Assembly: GCA_030522415.1 (NCBI GenBank)
Contig: CM060107.1
Coordinates: 7,525,347-7,589,346 of the forward strand
Source of the DNA: Channallabes apus
Lineage: Eukaryota; Chordata; Actinopteri; Siluriformes; Clariidae
Direction of reading: 5' to 3'
DNA length: 64,000 nucleotides
In this document: one piece after another, positions 22,461-33,655 of the stretch
Layout of the letters: each line of letters begins with the position of its first letter
Numbering within the stretch: the stretch's first letter is position 1
Made by a program: the position numbers and the translations under genes
Notes under the pieces: model-generated
What the model saw: the letters and a program-made list of their open reading frames with translations, nothing else
Told to the model about the DNA's origin: nothing
The model's database searches: none

Positions 22461-22989
22461 CCAGATCAGTAAGGACTGTGAGGAAGGATGGGTGCAGGCG
22501 TACAAGGCATACCTTAGGTGTTGGACTGAGCTAAAAGTCAAACTATGTGTATTTAGTTTGAGTATTTCTGTAAACAGATCATTTAAGGTGAGCCTTACTA
22601 CTTCGCTCATGTTCTCATGTTCTCTGAAAATGAGCTCCAGTGGGTTAGTTCTCCGTAAAGCTCATTATACGCTGTGTCTTTGGACAGCAATTCTGTTTCT
22701 TCTTTTTCGCTGTCTCGCTGGGATTCAAATTGTAGGGCTGCTCTACCAAAGCCTGTGGGATTTATTCCAGGTTTTGGGGAATGAGTGACAAAAACAAGAG
22801 GCATAAATAAATATTTCTGATCAGAGAAACCTCCCAGAAATGTATCAGACTGTTTACTGTAAGTTCATTACTCTCAAGAGAATAAACAGGTGCAGAACCT
22901 TTTCCTGTTAGATAGGCATCCTGCTCTCTGAACAGGATGATGGTGTGATGATGTCATCCTATTTAACTTGATCTAACTCAGCTGAAATT
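22461..22989. other. Intron 2 segment, nothing recognisable
   Basis: No exon or clear repeat between two Tc1 fragments. Confidence 0.4.
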
Positions 22990-23280
22990 ATAGGCGTCCA
23001 AAAACTGCATGAATCTCCTTTGAACAGTTGATATTGAGATGTTTCTGCTACTTCTGCTCTGTAAAGACTTCATAACGCCTCTAATCTGAGCTGCTGTTAA
23101 TTGGTCATTTTTCAGGCTGATAACTCTAAATGAACTTCTCGTCTGCAGCAGAGGTAGGTTTTGGTCTCGTCCTCCTGGGACGGCCTTCATGAGAGACAGT
23201 TTCATTATGGTGCTGGACGGATTTTGCAAATGCACTTGACAACACTTGACTGTTCTTGCAAGAACTATTACAGAAAGGCC
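22990..23280 (-). mobile_element. Tc1-like transposase fragment, DNA-binding part
   Basis: Reverse-strand translation shows a helix-turn-helix-like stretch (LTAAQIRGVMKSLQS, then ISISTVQRRF), as in the paired-like N-terminal half of Tc1 transposases. No catalytic domain or terminal repeats remain. Confidence 0.6.
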
Positions 23281-23704
23281 GACCTCTGTGTCTTATAATA
23301 ACAACTAACTGCTGTTTTTGTTTAATCTAAATTATAGTTGCATTTAATCCTGTGGAACATCCATGAATCGTTATACCAACCGTTGCCTTACCAGCTTTTC
23401 CTCACTTCTGTCTCTCTCAACTACACAATACACAACAACTACCCACTGCAAACAAGTCATACAGTATAACAGTACAGAATAAAAGAATAGAAAGGAAGGA
23501 AGAGAGTGAGACAGACAGAAAGACAAACTGAGAGGGAGAGGGAGATAGATAGATGCTGTCAACACACAGTGGGGACTCACTCCTGCTTCAAACCACAGAC
23601 AAAATACGACTTTTTAACGCTCATCCAAAGCTCTACAAGACAAAACCTGCATTATTCTCAGATTCACCGCGGGACACTTCTTCTGTCTCCTCTGAGTCTC
23701 TGTG

Positions 23705-23998
23705 GGACGTCAGCCATGGCTCCTTCACTCTGACTGACAAGTAGAGAGGCCAGACCTGCTTCACTATGATTGAAAGGTATAGAGGCCACAGCCCTTTTAC
23801 TAAGCCTGACAGGTACAACGGCCATGCCTACTTCATTTACAGCATGTGAGAGGGTTGAAAGGTAAAGGGCCTCGCTCAAGGGCCCAACAGTGGCAAATTG
23901 ACGGTGCTGGGATTGCAACCTGTGCAGTAGTCCAATGCATTAACCATTGAGCTGCCCCACTTTGCTGAGACTGGCAGGTACAGAGGCCACACGGCATG
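23705..23998 (+). repeat. Decayed 36-bp minisatellite in intron 2
   Basis: Diverged units start at 23705, 23741, 23777 and 23813, exactly 36 bp apart, each with an AGGCCA-like core followed by CTTCACT-like and TGACAGGTA-like parts. A SINE interrupts the fourth unit, and a last unit resumes at 23963-23998, ending about 30 bp before exon 3. The unit matches that of the large array at 29887-31851. Confidence 0.85.
23839..23962 (-). mobile_element. tRNA-like SINE of a second family
   Basis: On the minus strand it reads as a tRNA-like head (GGGCAGCTCAATGGTTAATG) followed by CACTGTTGGGCCCTTGAGC, a block common in fish SINEs. It is inserted inside the decayed 36-bp array. Confidence 0.65.
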
Positions 23999-24029
23999 AA
24001 TTATTGATACATTTTTCCTTCCTTTGCAG

Positions 24030-24146
24030 TTTAATTTTGTGGGAAAACTGCTCGGCCCTCGAGGGAACTCACTAAAGAGACTACAGGAGGATACACTCAC
24101 CAAGATGTCCATCCTTGGCAAGGGCTCCATGAGAGACAAGGAGAAG
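24030..24146 (+). CDS. khdrbs3: khdrbs3 coding exon 3 (KH domain core)
   Basis: 39 codons in phase 0, between acceptor CCTTTGCAG and donor GTAATG. The exon carries [20 protein letters not shown], whose GPRG is the GxxG RNA-binding loop of the KH domain. It is followed by [16 protein letters not shown], the strand and variable-loop region. It corresponds to about human residues 70-108. Asp replaces Glu after QE (QEDTLTK against QEETLTK), a mild change. The DTLTK rather than TGAK-type sequence again points to KHDRBS3 and not KHDRBS2. A decayed minisatellite ends just before its polypyrimidine tract. Confidence 0.97.
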
Positions 24147-24982
24147 GTAATGCTCATCTCTTTCCTTTTTTCTTCTTATGATATAAACGGTACAGAGTGT
24201 CTCTCCTCTCCGCTCTCTGCTTCACTGACTCTCGCTACAAAATCAATCAAGATTTCACGATACAGGATGACAATACAGAGTTTAAAGTGACGAGGAAGTA
24301 CAGAAGCTAAGTGTGATGATGTGTGTGTGTTTGTTTTCCGCATACTGTATATGCAACTGTGTGCTCAGATCCAGGCATTTAGCACAGAAGATCCTGATCT
24401 GCTTCTATTAGCACATTGGCACTATTGGATTAACTCCACACCTCAAAATAGTGAATTAGGAGTGTGATTCAAAAAATAAATAAATAATAATAATAATAAA
24501 AAAAAGTCTGTGCATACATTATAATTTTATGATCCTTATGTAATATCTTGTGGCTTCGTTAAATTTTGTGCATGGGTGAAATAACAGGATGTGCTGATCT
24601 TGTGCTAATTTATGCACTGCTGAATAATAAATGTAGAAGCCATTTTGGTAAATTAAATGTGTGATTAATGCAATAATTACAACTAGCACTATCCATGCAG
24701 CAATACTTAATTCATAACTTATTTAATCACTTTTTAAAATTAGATTTATTTTAAGACTCGCCATCTTCTCCTTCGTACATCACCATATTAGTCTTTGTTT
24801 AAAGTTTCTTCATGGTTTTGTGGTATCGTATAACATTTGACGGCACAGAAAAAAAACCATATTCTATCACACACACACCCACACACCCACAAACACACAC
24901 ACTCCTTACACTCGCTCCATTAACTCACCTCAGCTCTCCATACTGTTCCCGAGTGAGACCGCTCCTGATGCCTCTTCTCTAA
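24147..24982. other. khdrbs3 intron 3, left part
   Basis: No gene. A short AAATAAATAAATAATAAT-like A/T repeat lies at 24472-24506, about 325 nt after exon 3, and CA-rich simple sequence near 24870-24900. Confidence 0.5.
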
Positions 24983-25777
24983 GGCCTTGTTCACACGGGC
25001 GTTAAAATCGACCGTTTTTCTGCCGTTCGTAGCGTCCGGTGACCGCGGATGAAGCGCCGAGGGTTTTCTACACATAGGAGTCGATGACGGTGTTCACACG
25101 GGCTTTGGTGACGTGCGTTTGTCCGGCTGCGCGTTTATACGGTGTTAAAAAAACGTTGCATGCAGCTTTTTCTTGGTGTTCAAATCGCAACGAACGCAAG
25201 GAAACCGCGTCTAGTTCGTTTTCTCCGCGTCCATTTTACGCTTCGGAAGACCGGATATATCCCATGATCCTACATGCTATACAGAGGGAAATGCGGGAAA
25301 AAGGCACAAATAAAACTTGCGCGGAAATGTTCGCATTTCTTCATAAACCACAAAAACCTTCCTTTTAATCCGACGTTGTGCAGTCAGAGGGTGAACCCAG
25401 TAGCGGCGCCGATTTTTTTCTCACCCTACGTCGCCGTATTATTTTAAAAAATATTTTATATATTATATAAAAATATAATAATTTAATTAGAATTTTTAAA
25501 ACAATAAGATTAATGTCTAATATAGCAAAATGGTCCATATTAAAAGGAGGCACCTCAAATAAAACGACAAGGGCTTTCATATCCAGTGCCCGACACACTG
25601 CCCCCCACAGGTTAAACACACAAACTACAATTTGGGCTGCAGGCTGTCGTTAGACAGAGACAAACGAACACCAGTGTAGAAGTCAATCGAGCGGCACTAC
25701 AAAACGCAACATCAACGTATAGGACGTTCAGAGCTCGTTCGTTTATCCAACAATTTTACGCCGGTGTGAAGAAGGCC
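24983..25777. mobile_element. PIF/Harbinger-like non-autonomous transposon
   Basis: The left end GGCCTTGTTCACACGGGCGT and the complement of the right end, GGCCTTCTTCACACCGGCGT, form inverted repeats of about 24 bp. TAA flanks both sides (24980-24982 and 25778-25780), the 3-bp TWA duplication typical of Harbinger elements. No transposase is recognised inside. Confidence 0.75.
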
Positions 25778-26071
25778 TAATGCTCAGATATTTAAATAAA
25801 CAGGTACGTAGGGTTAACCTACGGAGTGAAGGGTATCTTAATGGGCAGGGTTTAGTGTTATAATAAGCATGCTTGATTGACAGCCCACTCTCTGAGATGA
25901 CACAGAACTAGGGTTCAAACTCCATGTAGCTATGATCGATACATTAGCTTGTACTCATGAGATCAGCCTTCACTTACTATGTTAGATTTCACTGCTAAGC
26001 TAGCCTTTGCTCACTAGTTTAGTTTAAGTTTTGTGTTGGATCTAGTTGAAGTTTTGTGCTTTGTTTCTCAG

Positions 26072-26218
26072 GAAGAGGAGTTGCGAAAGAGCGGCGAGGC
26101 CAAATATCATCACCTTAACGAGGACCTGCACGTCCTCATAGAGGTGTTCGCTCCACCCGCCGAGGCTTACGCACGCATGGGTCATGCCCTTGAAGAGATC
26201 AAAAAATTTCTCATTCCA
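26072..26218 (+). CDS. khdrbs3: khdrbs3 coding exon 4 (KH end, QUA2 start)
   Basis: 49 codons in phase 0 with acceptor TTTCTCAG and donor GTAAGT. It reads [20 protein letters not shown], then [20 protein letters not shown] and EEIKKFLIP. This is the last strand and C-terminal helix of the KH domain, where STAR proteins dimerise, leading into QUA2. [12 protein letters not shown] is the KHDRBS3 version (KHDRBS2 has a GEAYSRMSH-type sequence). It corresponds to about human residues 109-157. No frameshift or stop is present. Confidence 0.97.
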
Positions 26219-26367
26219 GTAAGTAGTTTGTTTGTTTGCTTGTTTACATTTATTAATTAGTAATATGTGATCATACATCATAGATCAGCCATAACATTTA
26301 CTAAATTGATTGAATATCAGTAAATCATCACAGAAACTCTAGCTTTGCTAATGTTAATGTTTATAGT

Positions 26368-26737
26368 GGCGGCGCGGTGGTGTAGTGGTTAGCACTGTCG
26401 CCTTGCACCTCCAGGGTCCGGGTTCGATTCCCCGGCCAGGCTCGATTCCCGTCTCTGTGTGCATGGAGTTTACATGTTCTCCCCGTGCTTGGTGGGTTTC
26501 CTCCGGGTACTCCGGTTTCCTCCCACAGTCCAAAGATATGCAGGTTAGGCTAATTGGTGTTCCCAAATTGCCCGTAGTGTGTGATTGGGTGTGTGAGTGT
26601 GTGTATGTGTGTGTGCTCTGCGATGGATTGGCACCCTGTCCAGGGTGTACCCCGCCTAGTGCCCGAAGTCTCCTGGGATAGGCTCCAGGTCCCCCGCGAC
26701 CCTGAATAGAAGGATAAAGCGGTATAGAAGATGAATG
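26368..26737 (+). mobile_element. V-SINE-type retroposon, full length
   Basis: Starts GGCGGCGCGGTGGTGTAGTGG and ends in the GCGGTATAGAAGATGAATG tail. Perfect 12-bp target-site duplication AATGTTTATAGT at 26356-26367 and 26738-26749. It lies in intron 4, 149 bp after exon 4. Confidence 0.95.
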
Positions 26738-26749
26738 AATGTTTATAGT

Positions 26750-27494
26750 CATGGTAGATAAAAAGCACAAGAATGTACAGTAAGCACATGTTTTTTTTTT
26801 TATACTTGTTTGAATAAATAATGTTGAAATGACATGACAAAACAAACAAAATGAAAGATTTGCGCACCTTGTTTCGCTCTCCTTTTTGAGAACCCTTGCC
26901 CCCCGAAAAAACATCGTGAAAGGAGACGCACTTGACTGAGTGTGTAATGATGAGAGCAATTACATGAGAATTTGTAAGCAGTTTAGTTTGAAAGCCGTGT
27001 TTAACATTCAGTGTTTCTGTCTGATTGCGTATGTTCTGTGTAATTAGGAGCCTGGCTGTTTGTTATTATACATGTTTAGCGTCAGTAATGAGACACACTG
27101 TTCAGGTTTCCTGAGCTCTGTACACGGACTAATTAAAGACCTAAATTTAATTTGCAGTTTGTGTTTTCTAGAGTGTGTTTTATTCACGACTTGTGGTCGC
27201 ACTGATTTGGTGTTTGTTTACAACTCGTTAATTAGTCATGTTTTGATGAGGGAGCTTATTGGATGGATGTGAACCAGTCAGTTCTGTAAAAATATCCATA
27301 GCGTGATGAGGCTCTTTATTCTGACATCATTGCTCAAACTCCTTTTTTGGGTCAGTGCACTGGTGGTTTTATTCTCATTGTATGAAAGTGCACAGTACAA
27401 CAGAAAAGCTTTTCACACAGCAGCCTTACAGTCGGAGCTGAAAGTGGGATGATTCAAATAAAAGCTATTTAGAAAGTAGTGGAAAATGAAACAG
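26750..27494. other. khdrbs3 intron 4, nothing recognisable
   Basis: Unique AT-leaning sequence without exon or repeat. Confidence 0.4.
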
Positions 27495-28465
27495 TTTGCT
27501 ATTAACAAGGGGTTGTTTCAGAACCAGTGCTATTGTTAGAGAAGGTTCTGGTAACAAATGTGCTGCTGGTGTCAGACATTGTTCCAGTCACATAGAAGGT
27601 GCTGGTGTCAGAGACAGTGCTAACAAGCTACTGGTGAAGCTGGTATCAAAGTTGGAGCTCAATCGCTGGTGGTGGAGCTGCTGTTGGTATTCGAGCTGGT
27701 GCTGGCGTCCATAAAGCTGAGTTACTGCCAATCTTTAACTGTCGATTAAAGACCTCTCCGCTTCTAAGGTATTTGGGTTAATTAAAAAAATAATAATAAG
27801 AAAAGAAAAAATTATTCCCGTTTGACTGAACTTTCAAACAGTTTGACCTAGTAAACCAACATAGGAATCTATTCAATGATGGAAACTTTAAAGCACCTCT
27901 GCAAGTTGCTCTGAATAAGAGCATCTGCCAAAGGCCTGAATGTAAATCTTTTAATACTCGTATTAATACTGGTGATGGTGCTGGTGGTGAAGCTGCTGAT
28001 GGTATCATATTTGGTACTAGTGTTGGTAATGGTGTAGTGGTTAGCACTGTCGCCTTGCACCTCCAGGGTCTGGGTTCGATTCCCCGGCCAGGCTCGATTC
28101 CCGTCTCTGTGTGCATGGAGTTTGCATGTTCTCCCCGTGCTTGGTGGGTTTCCTCCGGGTACTCCGGTTTCCTCCCACAGTCCAAAGATATGCAGGTGAG
28201 GCTAATTGGCGTTCCCAAATTGCCCGTAGTGTGTGATTGTGTGTGTGAGTGTGTGTATGTGTGTGTGCCCTGCGATGGATTGGCACCCTGTCTAGGGTGT
28301 ACCCCGCCTAGTGCCCGAAGTCTCCTGAGATAGGCTCCAGGTCCCCCGCGTCCCTGAACACAGGATTAAGCGGTATAGAAAATCAATGAATGAATGAATG
28401 AATGTTGGTAATGGAGCTGCTGTTGGTATTAGAGCTAGTTCTGGTGGCTGAGCTATTTTTTGGGG
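27495..28465. repeat. Degenerate GGTGCTGGTGT-type repeat, split by a SINE
   Basis: GGTGCTGGTGTCAGA, GAGCTGCTGTTGGTATT and related motifs recur at 27530-27715, 27965-28032 and 28403-28465. A partial tRNA-like SINE tail (AAGAGCATCTGCCAAAGGC) lies at 27885-27950. Confidence 0.6.
28033..28402 (+). mobile_element. V-SINE-type retroposon, slightly 5'-truncated
   Basis: Begins at TGTAGTGGTTAGC, lacking the first head bases, and ends in (AATG)n. Perfect 12-bp target-site duplication TGTTGGTAATGG at 28021-28032 and 28403-28414. Confidence 0.95.
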
Positions 28466-29586
28466 GTGAAAGAAGGGACAACAGGGGAGAAACTTCTGGA
28501 AATGGTTGTGTCAGAATAGTCGAAGTGGTGAAGCAGCTTTTATGTCTGCAAATGAACTCTCTGCCAGTAAAAGGGGATCTACTGTAGGAGGAGGTTAAGG
28601 CAATAAGTGGTTCTGCCACAGAGCTGTAATTTTGGATAAACCACCGATAAAAAATTGGTGAAGACTAGAAAATGCTGCAGGTCCTTTTTGAGTTGAGGGT
28701 TTCCAAGTAAGGAAACTGTGTCAGAATAGACTTCACATCTCTTTGCCTTAGCGTAAAGGTGGTTCTCTAGGAGCTTAGAAGGACCTAAAATTTTTTACCT
28801 TGAGTTTTATACTCCTGAAGGAGACCACATTGGGCTTCTTAACGTGAATAATGACGACGGGTATCAGTGTGTTTTTTACAAGGCAGCTGTTTCTGTGTAG
28901 GCCCTTCCAGGCCTTATAAGAAAAGGTTTCTGTTCCACCACTCAGAATAACTAAGGCTAACCATTCAATCATCAGTCATGGCCAAATAAGCTGAAAAAAC
29001 AGTCAGTTCTGGTCACTGGCGCATTGACTGGTGCATGTCTATTATAAATGTGAAGAAAAAAAATTATTATTTGAGAGTAGTGTTGTGATACTGTACCTGA
29101 ATCGATACACAAAATAATTGTCATTCTTAACTGAATTGGTTTCCCTCACATCTCTATAAGATATTGTGTAAGACTTCAATACACTCTTGGATAAATCCTA
29201 TATTGGACTGTGGGATTGAGTTGGGTTTTCCATGTCAGATTATATAACTCACATCCTTTAACAATAGACCTCAGATTAAAGAAAATGACTATGTTCAACC
29301 GCTCTCCATCAGTCAGTGAGACCTGGAAATCTGATTCTGCAGAAACCGGGTTCGCAAATACATATACTACTTAAAATTAATTTGAGGTAGTTGAGATAGG
29401 AGCTCTTACATTCTAAGATTCATTTTAAAATATCTTACATTGTTCAAAATTTATCATCAACTATATTTGTCACAGTGACTCTAAATTGCTGCTGCTGCTG
29501 CTGATGTTAGCAGCTCATGTTGTGAGATCTAATGCTCATCTTAACACATGATCAAATGAAGATTTTTTGTGTTTGTGTGTATGTAG
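28466..29586. other. khdrbs3 intron 4, right part, nothing recognisable
   Basis: Unique sequence without exon or clear repeat up to the exon 5 acceptor. Confidence 0.4.
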
Positions 29587-29726
29587 GATTATAATGATGA
29601 AATCAGACAAGCTCAGCTTCAGGAGTTGACGTTTCTGAATGGTGGCTCAGAGGATGCCAAGGTGCCTGCAGTAAGAGGGAAATCCAGCTCGAGGGCTCGT
29701 GGCACACCTACAGCTGGCTCACACAG
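29587..29726 (+). CDS. khdrbs3: khdrbs3 coding exon 5 (QUA2 and start of RG-rich region)
   Basis: Acceptor TATGTAG, then 46 codons plus two bases, donor CAG|GTACAGTG at 29727. It reads [20 protein letters not shown], then [34 protein letters not shown] is the QUA2 segment. QAQLQELT is KHDRBS3-type (KHDRBS2 is closer to QEQLRELS). The end is less conserved and enters the Arg/Gly-rich region. The split codon AG|G joins exon 6 as Arg. The donor GTACAG is weaker than GTAAGT and recurs in almost every unit of the array that begins 160 bp downstream. Confidence 0.95.
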
Positions 29727-29886
29727 GTACAGTGTGTGTAGTAAATGCAGATGTGTGTGCTGTAATGAGAAAAATGTGTGTTTCTTTTGACATAATGTTC
29801 ATTTTGGAACTACATTAAAGGGCATCAATGCCATCAAGTCCAAGCCCTGTTGTATTAATGTTAGTGAATAGAAGTTGGCATTGTAG

Positions 29887-31851
29887 AGTGTACGGCCACA
29901 ACATCTTAACAGATTCTGACATGTACAGAGGCCACACCTCCTTCACTGAGACTGACAGGTACAGAGGCCACACCTCCTTCACTGAGACTGACAGGTACAG
30001 AGGCCACACCTCCTTCACTGAGACTGACAGGTACAGAGGCCACACCTCCTTCACTGAGACTGACAGGTACAGAGGCCACACCTCCTTCACTGAGACTGAC
30101 AGGTACAGAGGCCACACCTCCTTCACTGAGACTGACAGCTACAGAGACCACACCTCCTTCACTGAGACTGACAGGTACAGAGGCCACACCTCCTTCACTG
30201 AGACTGACAGGGACAGAGGCCACACCTCCTTCATTGAGATTGACAGGTACAGATCCCACACCTCCTTCACTGAGACTAACAGGTACAGAGGCCACACCTC
30301 CTTCACTGAGACTGACAGGTACAGAGGCCACACCTCCTTCACTGAGACTGACAGCTACAGAGACCACACCTCCTTCACTGAGACTGACAGGTACAGAGGC
30401 CACACCTCCTTCACTGAGACTGACAGGGACAGAGGCCACACCTCCTTCATTGAGATTGACAGGTACAGATCCCACACCTCCTTCACTGAGACTGACAGGG
30501 ACAGAGGCCACACCTCCTTCATTGAGATTGACAGGTACAGAGGCCACACCTCCTTCACTGAGACTGACAGGTACAGAGGCCACACCTCCTTCACTGAGAC
30601 TGACAGGTACAGAGGCCACACCTCCTTCACTGAGACTGACAGCTACAGAGACCACACCTCCTTCACTGAGACTGACAGGTACAGAGGCCACACCTCCTTC
30701 ACTGAGACTGACAGGGACAGAGGCCACACCTCCTTCATTGAGATTGACAGGTACAGATCCCACACCTCCTTCACTGAGATTGACAGGTACAGAGGCCACA
30801 CCTCCTTCACTGAGACTGACAGGTACAGAGGCCACACCTCCTTCACTGAGACTGACAGGGACAGAGGCTACACCTCCTTCACTGAGACTGACAGGTACAG
30901 AGGCCACACCTCCTTCACTGAGACTGACAGGTACAGAGGCCACACCTCCTTCACTGAGATTGACAGGTACAGAGGCCACACCTCCTTCACTGAGACTGAC
31001 AGGTACAGAGGCCACACCTCCTTCACTGAGACTGACAGGGACAGAGGCTACACCTCCTTCACTGAGACTGACAGGTACAGGGGCCACACCTCCTTCACTG
31101 AGACTGACAGGTACAGAGGCCACACCTCCTTCATTGAGATTGACAGGTACAGATCCCACACCTCCTTCACTGAGACTGACAGGTACAGAGGCCACACCTC
31201 CTTCACTGAGACTGACAGGTACAGAGGCCACACCTCCTTCACTGAGACTGACAGGTACTGAGGCCACACCTCCTTCACTGAGACTGACAGGTACATAGGC
31301 CACACCTCCTTCACTGAGACTGACAGGTACAGAGGCCACACCTCCTTCACTAAGACTGACAGGTACAGAGGCCACACCTTCTTCACTGAGACTGACAGGT
31401 ACAGAGGCCACACCTCCTTCACTGAGACTGACAGGTACAGAGGCCACGCCTCCTTCACTGAGACTGACAGGTACAGAGGCCACGCCTCCTTCACTGAGAC
31501 TGACAGGTACAGAGGCCACGCCTCCTTCACTGAGACTGACAGGTACAGAGGCCACACCTCCTTCACTGAGACTGACAGGTACAGAGGCCACACCTCCTTC
31601 ACTAAGACTGACAGGTACAGAGGCCACACCTCCTTCACTGAGACTGACAGGTACAGAGGCCACACCTCCTTCACTAAGACTGACAGGTACAGGGGCCACA
31701 CCTCCTTCACTGAGACTGACAGGTACATAGGCCACACCTCCTTCACTGAGACTGACAGGTACATAGGCCACACCTCCTTCACTGAGACTGACAGGTACAG
31801 AGGCCACACCTCCTTCATTGAGACTGACAGGTACAGAGGCCACACCTCCTT
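29887..31851 (+). repeat. 36-bp minisatellite, 53 full units without indels
   Basis: After a degenerate unit at 29887-29922, 53 complete 36-bp units run from 29923 to 31830, with a partial one to 31851. The core is AGGCCACACCTCCTTCACT, followed by GAGACTGACAGGTAC. The register never slips: (31831-29923)/36 is exactly 53. Since 36 is divisible by 3, several frames stay open and give long spurious ORFs on both strands. Point variants recur in ordered blocks. It lies wholly in intron 5. Confidence 0.98.
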
Positions 31852-32195
31852 GATATTTTCAGCAATTTATTTTATTTATTTATTAAATAAATTAAATTGA
31901 TCGGTATTAAATTGATCAATCAGTATTAATGCATGAATGTTAATTATATTTGAGCGGTATACCTGTATGTACGTGATTTATTTTGAATGAGCACTAAATA
32001 CTTATTAAAACTATTCTAAAAGTTTAATATTTTTGTAAAGTACACACTGCACAGATAAATCAAGCCAGGATTGTAATTAGACTGATTTACCCTCATCCTG
32101 GTGCCTCACACTGGGTGTGTATATTTGCACACATTAGAGCATGAGACGATTAATAAACACTCGTGTGGCTTAGCCGAAGGTACGGATTTACACTG

Positions 32196-32241
<46 letters not shown>

Positions 32242-33447
32242 ATCGATGTGACCTTTATATTCAAGGGAACACTTGTGAGCGTATTCGTTCTGTGTTGTTT
32301 TTTTTCCTTCTTCTTTTGGCCAGCCGGTGGTCAGATACTCAACCTGGAGATTTGATTGATTAAGAATAAGAGACTATGTGTGCCGCTGATTGTGCTCATA
32401 CTGCTCGAGAAATTGGGTAAATATCCCGTCTCACAACTGGGCCCGATCACAGATCAATAGACACACAGAGAAAACATGTGATGACTGACAGCTGTTCTTT
32501 GTTTTGTTTTTTTCATTGAGAATGTTTACAGAAATACAGAAGGTGGATTTACATTGAAGTCTGAGATATGACATTTTCAGCAACAGAAATCCAGCTAGAG
32601 AGTTAAAATTATCGCTAATGAACTAGGCAGAGATGACCGCAAAAGGGAAAAAAAACCCTGAAAGGAACCAGACTCATCCTCACAGATTCAAATGACTCAC
32701 AGATACAAGCGCAAGATAAAGAAACAAAATCAGGATGTTCATAAAATATGTTTAACATGAGCAACATGATGCTCATGGAAACCTAACATTTTAACTAGTA
32801 TATTGTTGTATTTATAATATATATATATTTTTTCCTACTAAAACGCAGAAATATTTAACAAAGTCTACGAAATCTATGAGAACGTCCGTAACGTTTACAC
32901 GGACACATTGCCACAATATTGTGACAAACCATTGTGTTACCGAAAAATATGCATAATAAAAATATTATAAGCTTGTGACTCTTAGATTGGCTTCTTCATT
33001 AGTGCCACATGTATTTTTTTATTTTTTTTTACAGCCGTACAGTCTGTTCTGAACGTTCAGCTCATTACCATGTGGAGAGACTGATGTTGCAGATAGACAG
33101 TCATGTCCTCCTCCTACACACCTCCTACAGACCTCCACGCCTTGAGCAGGAGACTGTATTACTGAGGCGAGATATAATAGCGAAGGAGAGATATAATACT
33201 GATTAACGTCTTTTTTTTTAAAGTCGTATTTTTAGGCTTGCTGACATTTCTGCACATTAGAAATGACTACCTGGAAATTTCCCATGTGCTTACCTTAGTG
33301 ACAAGCAGTTAGCACATCTTTATCTCAGTTTAATTAGTAAGAAGCAACCTTTTTTTCCCCCTCTCTGCTCTCCTGTGATCTGATTTTCACACTTTTTACT
33401 TTTCACTGATGTTTTCAGTACAAAAACAAGACACAGTACCAAGTCGG
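31852..33447. other. khdrbs3 intron 5, right part; (AC)n microsatellite
   Basis: A (AC)n run of about 18 units at 32201-32237. Otherwise AT-rich unique sequence with no exon seen. Confidence 0.5.
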
Positions 33448-33600
33448 CAGGGCTAGCTGAATGGTTAAGGCATTGGATTATGGTCCAGAAGGTCCCAAGT
33501 TCAAACTCCACCACAACCAAGTTCCCCATGTTGGGCTCTTAAGCAAGGCCCTCAACCCTCAAGTTGTTCTGGATAAGGGAATCTGCTGGAATACAAATGA
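33448..33600 (+). mobile_element. tRNA-like SINE of the second family
   Basis: tRNA-like head (GCTAGCTGAATGGTTAAGGC, B-box-like AAGTTCAAACTCC), then ATGTTGGGCTCTTAAGCAAG and a tail with TGGATAAGGGAATCTGCTGG. It ends about 55 bp before exon 6. Confidence 0.65.
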
Positions 33601-33655
33601 ATTTTTTACAGTATTTCTTTTTTCATTTATTTGTTTTGTTTGTGGTCATTTGCAG

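Noticed and set aside
25084..25368. 94-codon ORF as a gene
   Set aside because: It is inside the Harbinger-like element and I recognise no conserved domain.
26380..26440. tRNA gene
   Set aside because: A and B boxes are present, but this is the tRNA-derived SINE head. No acceptor stem or mature tRNA fold is apparent.
26385..26681. Recurrent about 98-codon ORF (MVSTVALHLQGPGS-type) at seven places
   Set aside because: It is simply the translation of the V-SINE, which is non-coding; the frame recurs because the copies are recent.
29906..31843. Long ORF (645 codons) on the minus strand, and 477- and 354-codon ORFs on the plus strand, looking like repeat proteins
   Set aside because: They are by-products of an indel-free 36-bp repeat. 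A multiple of three without stops keeps several frames open on both strands at once. They overlap one another and lie in an intron.
29887..31851. CRISPR-like regular repeats
   Set aside because: Units are directly adjacent with no unique spacers, and the genome is vertebrate.
32640..32700. Another L2 3' UTR fragment (GAAAGGAACCAGACTCATCC)
   Set aside because: Only about 25 bp match, too short to support.
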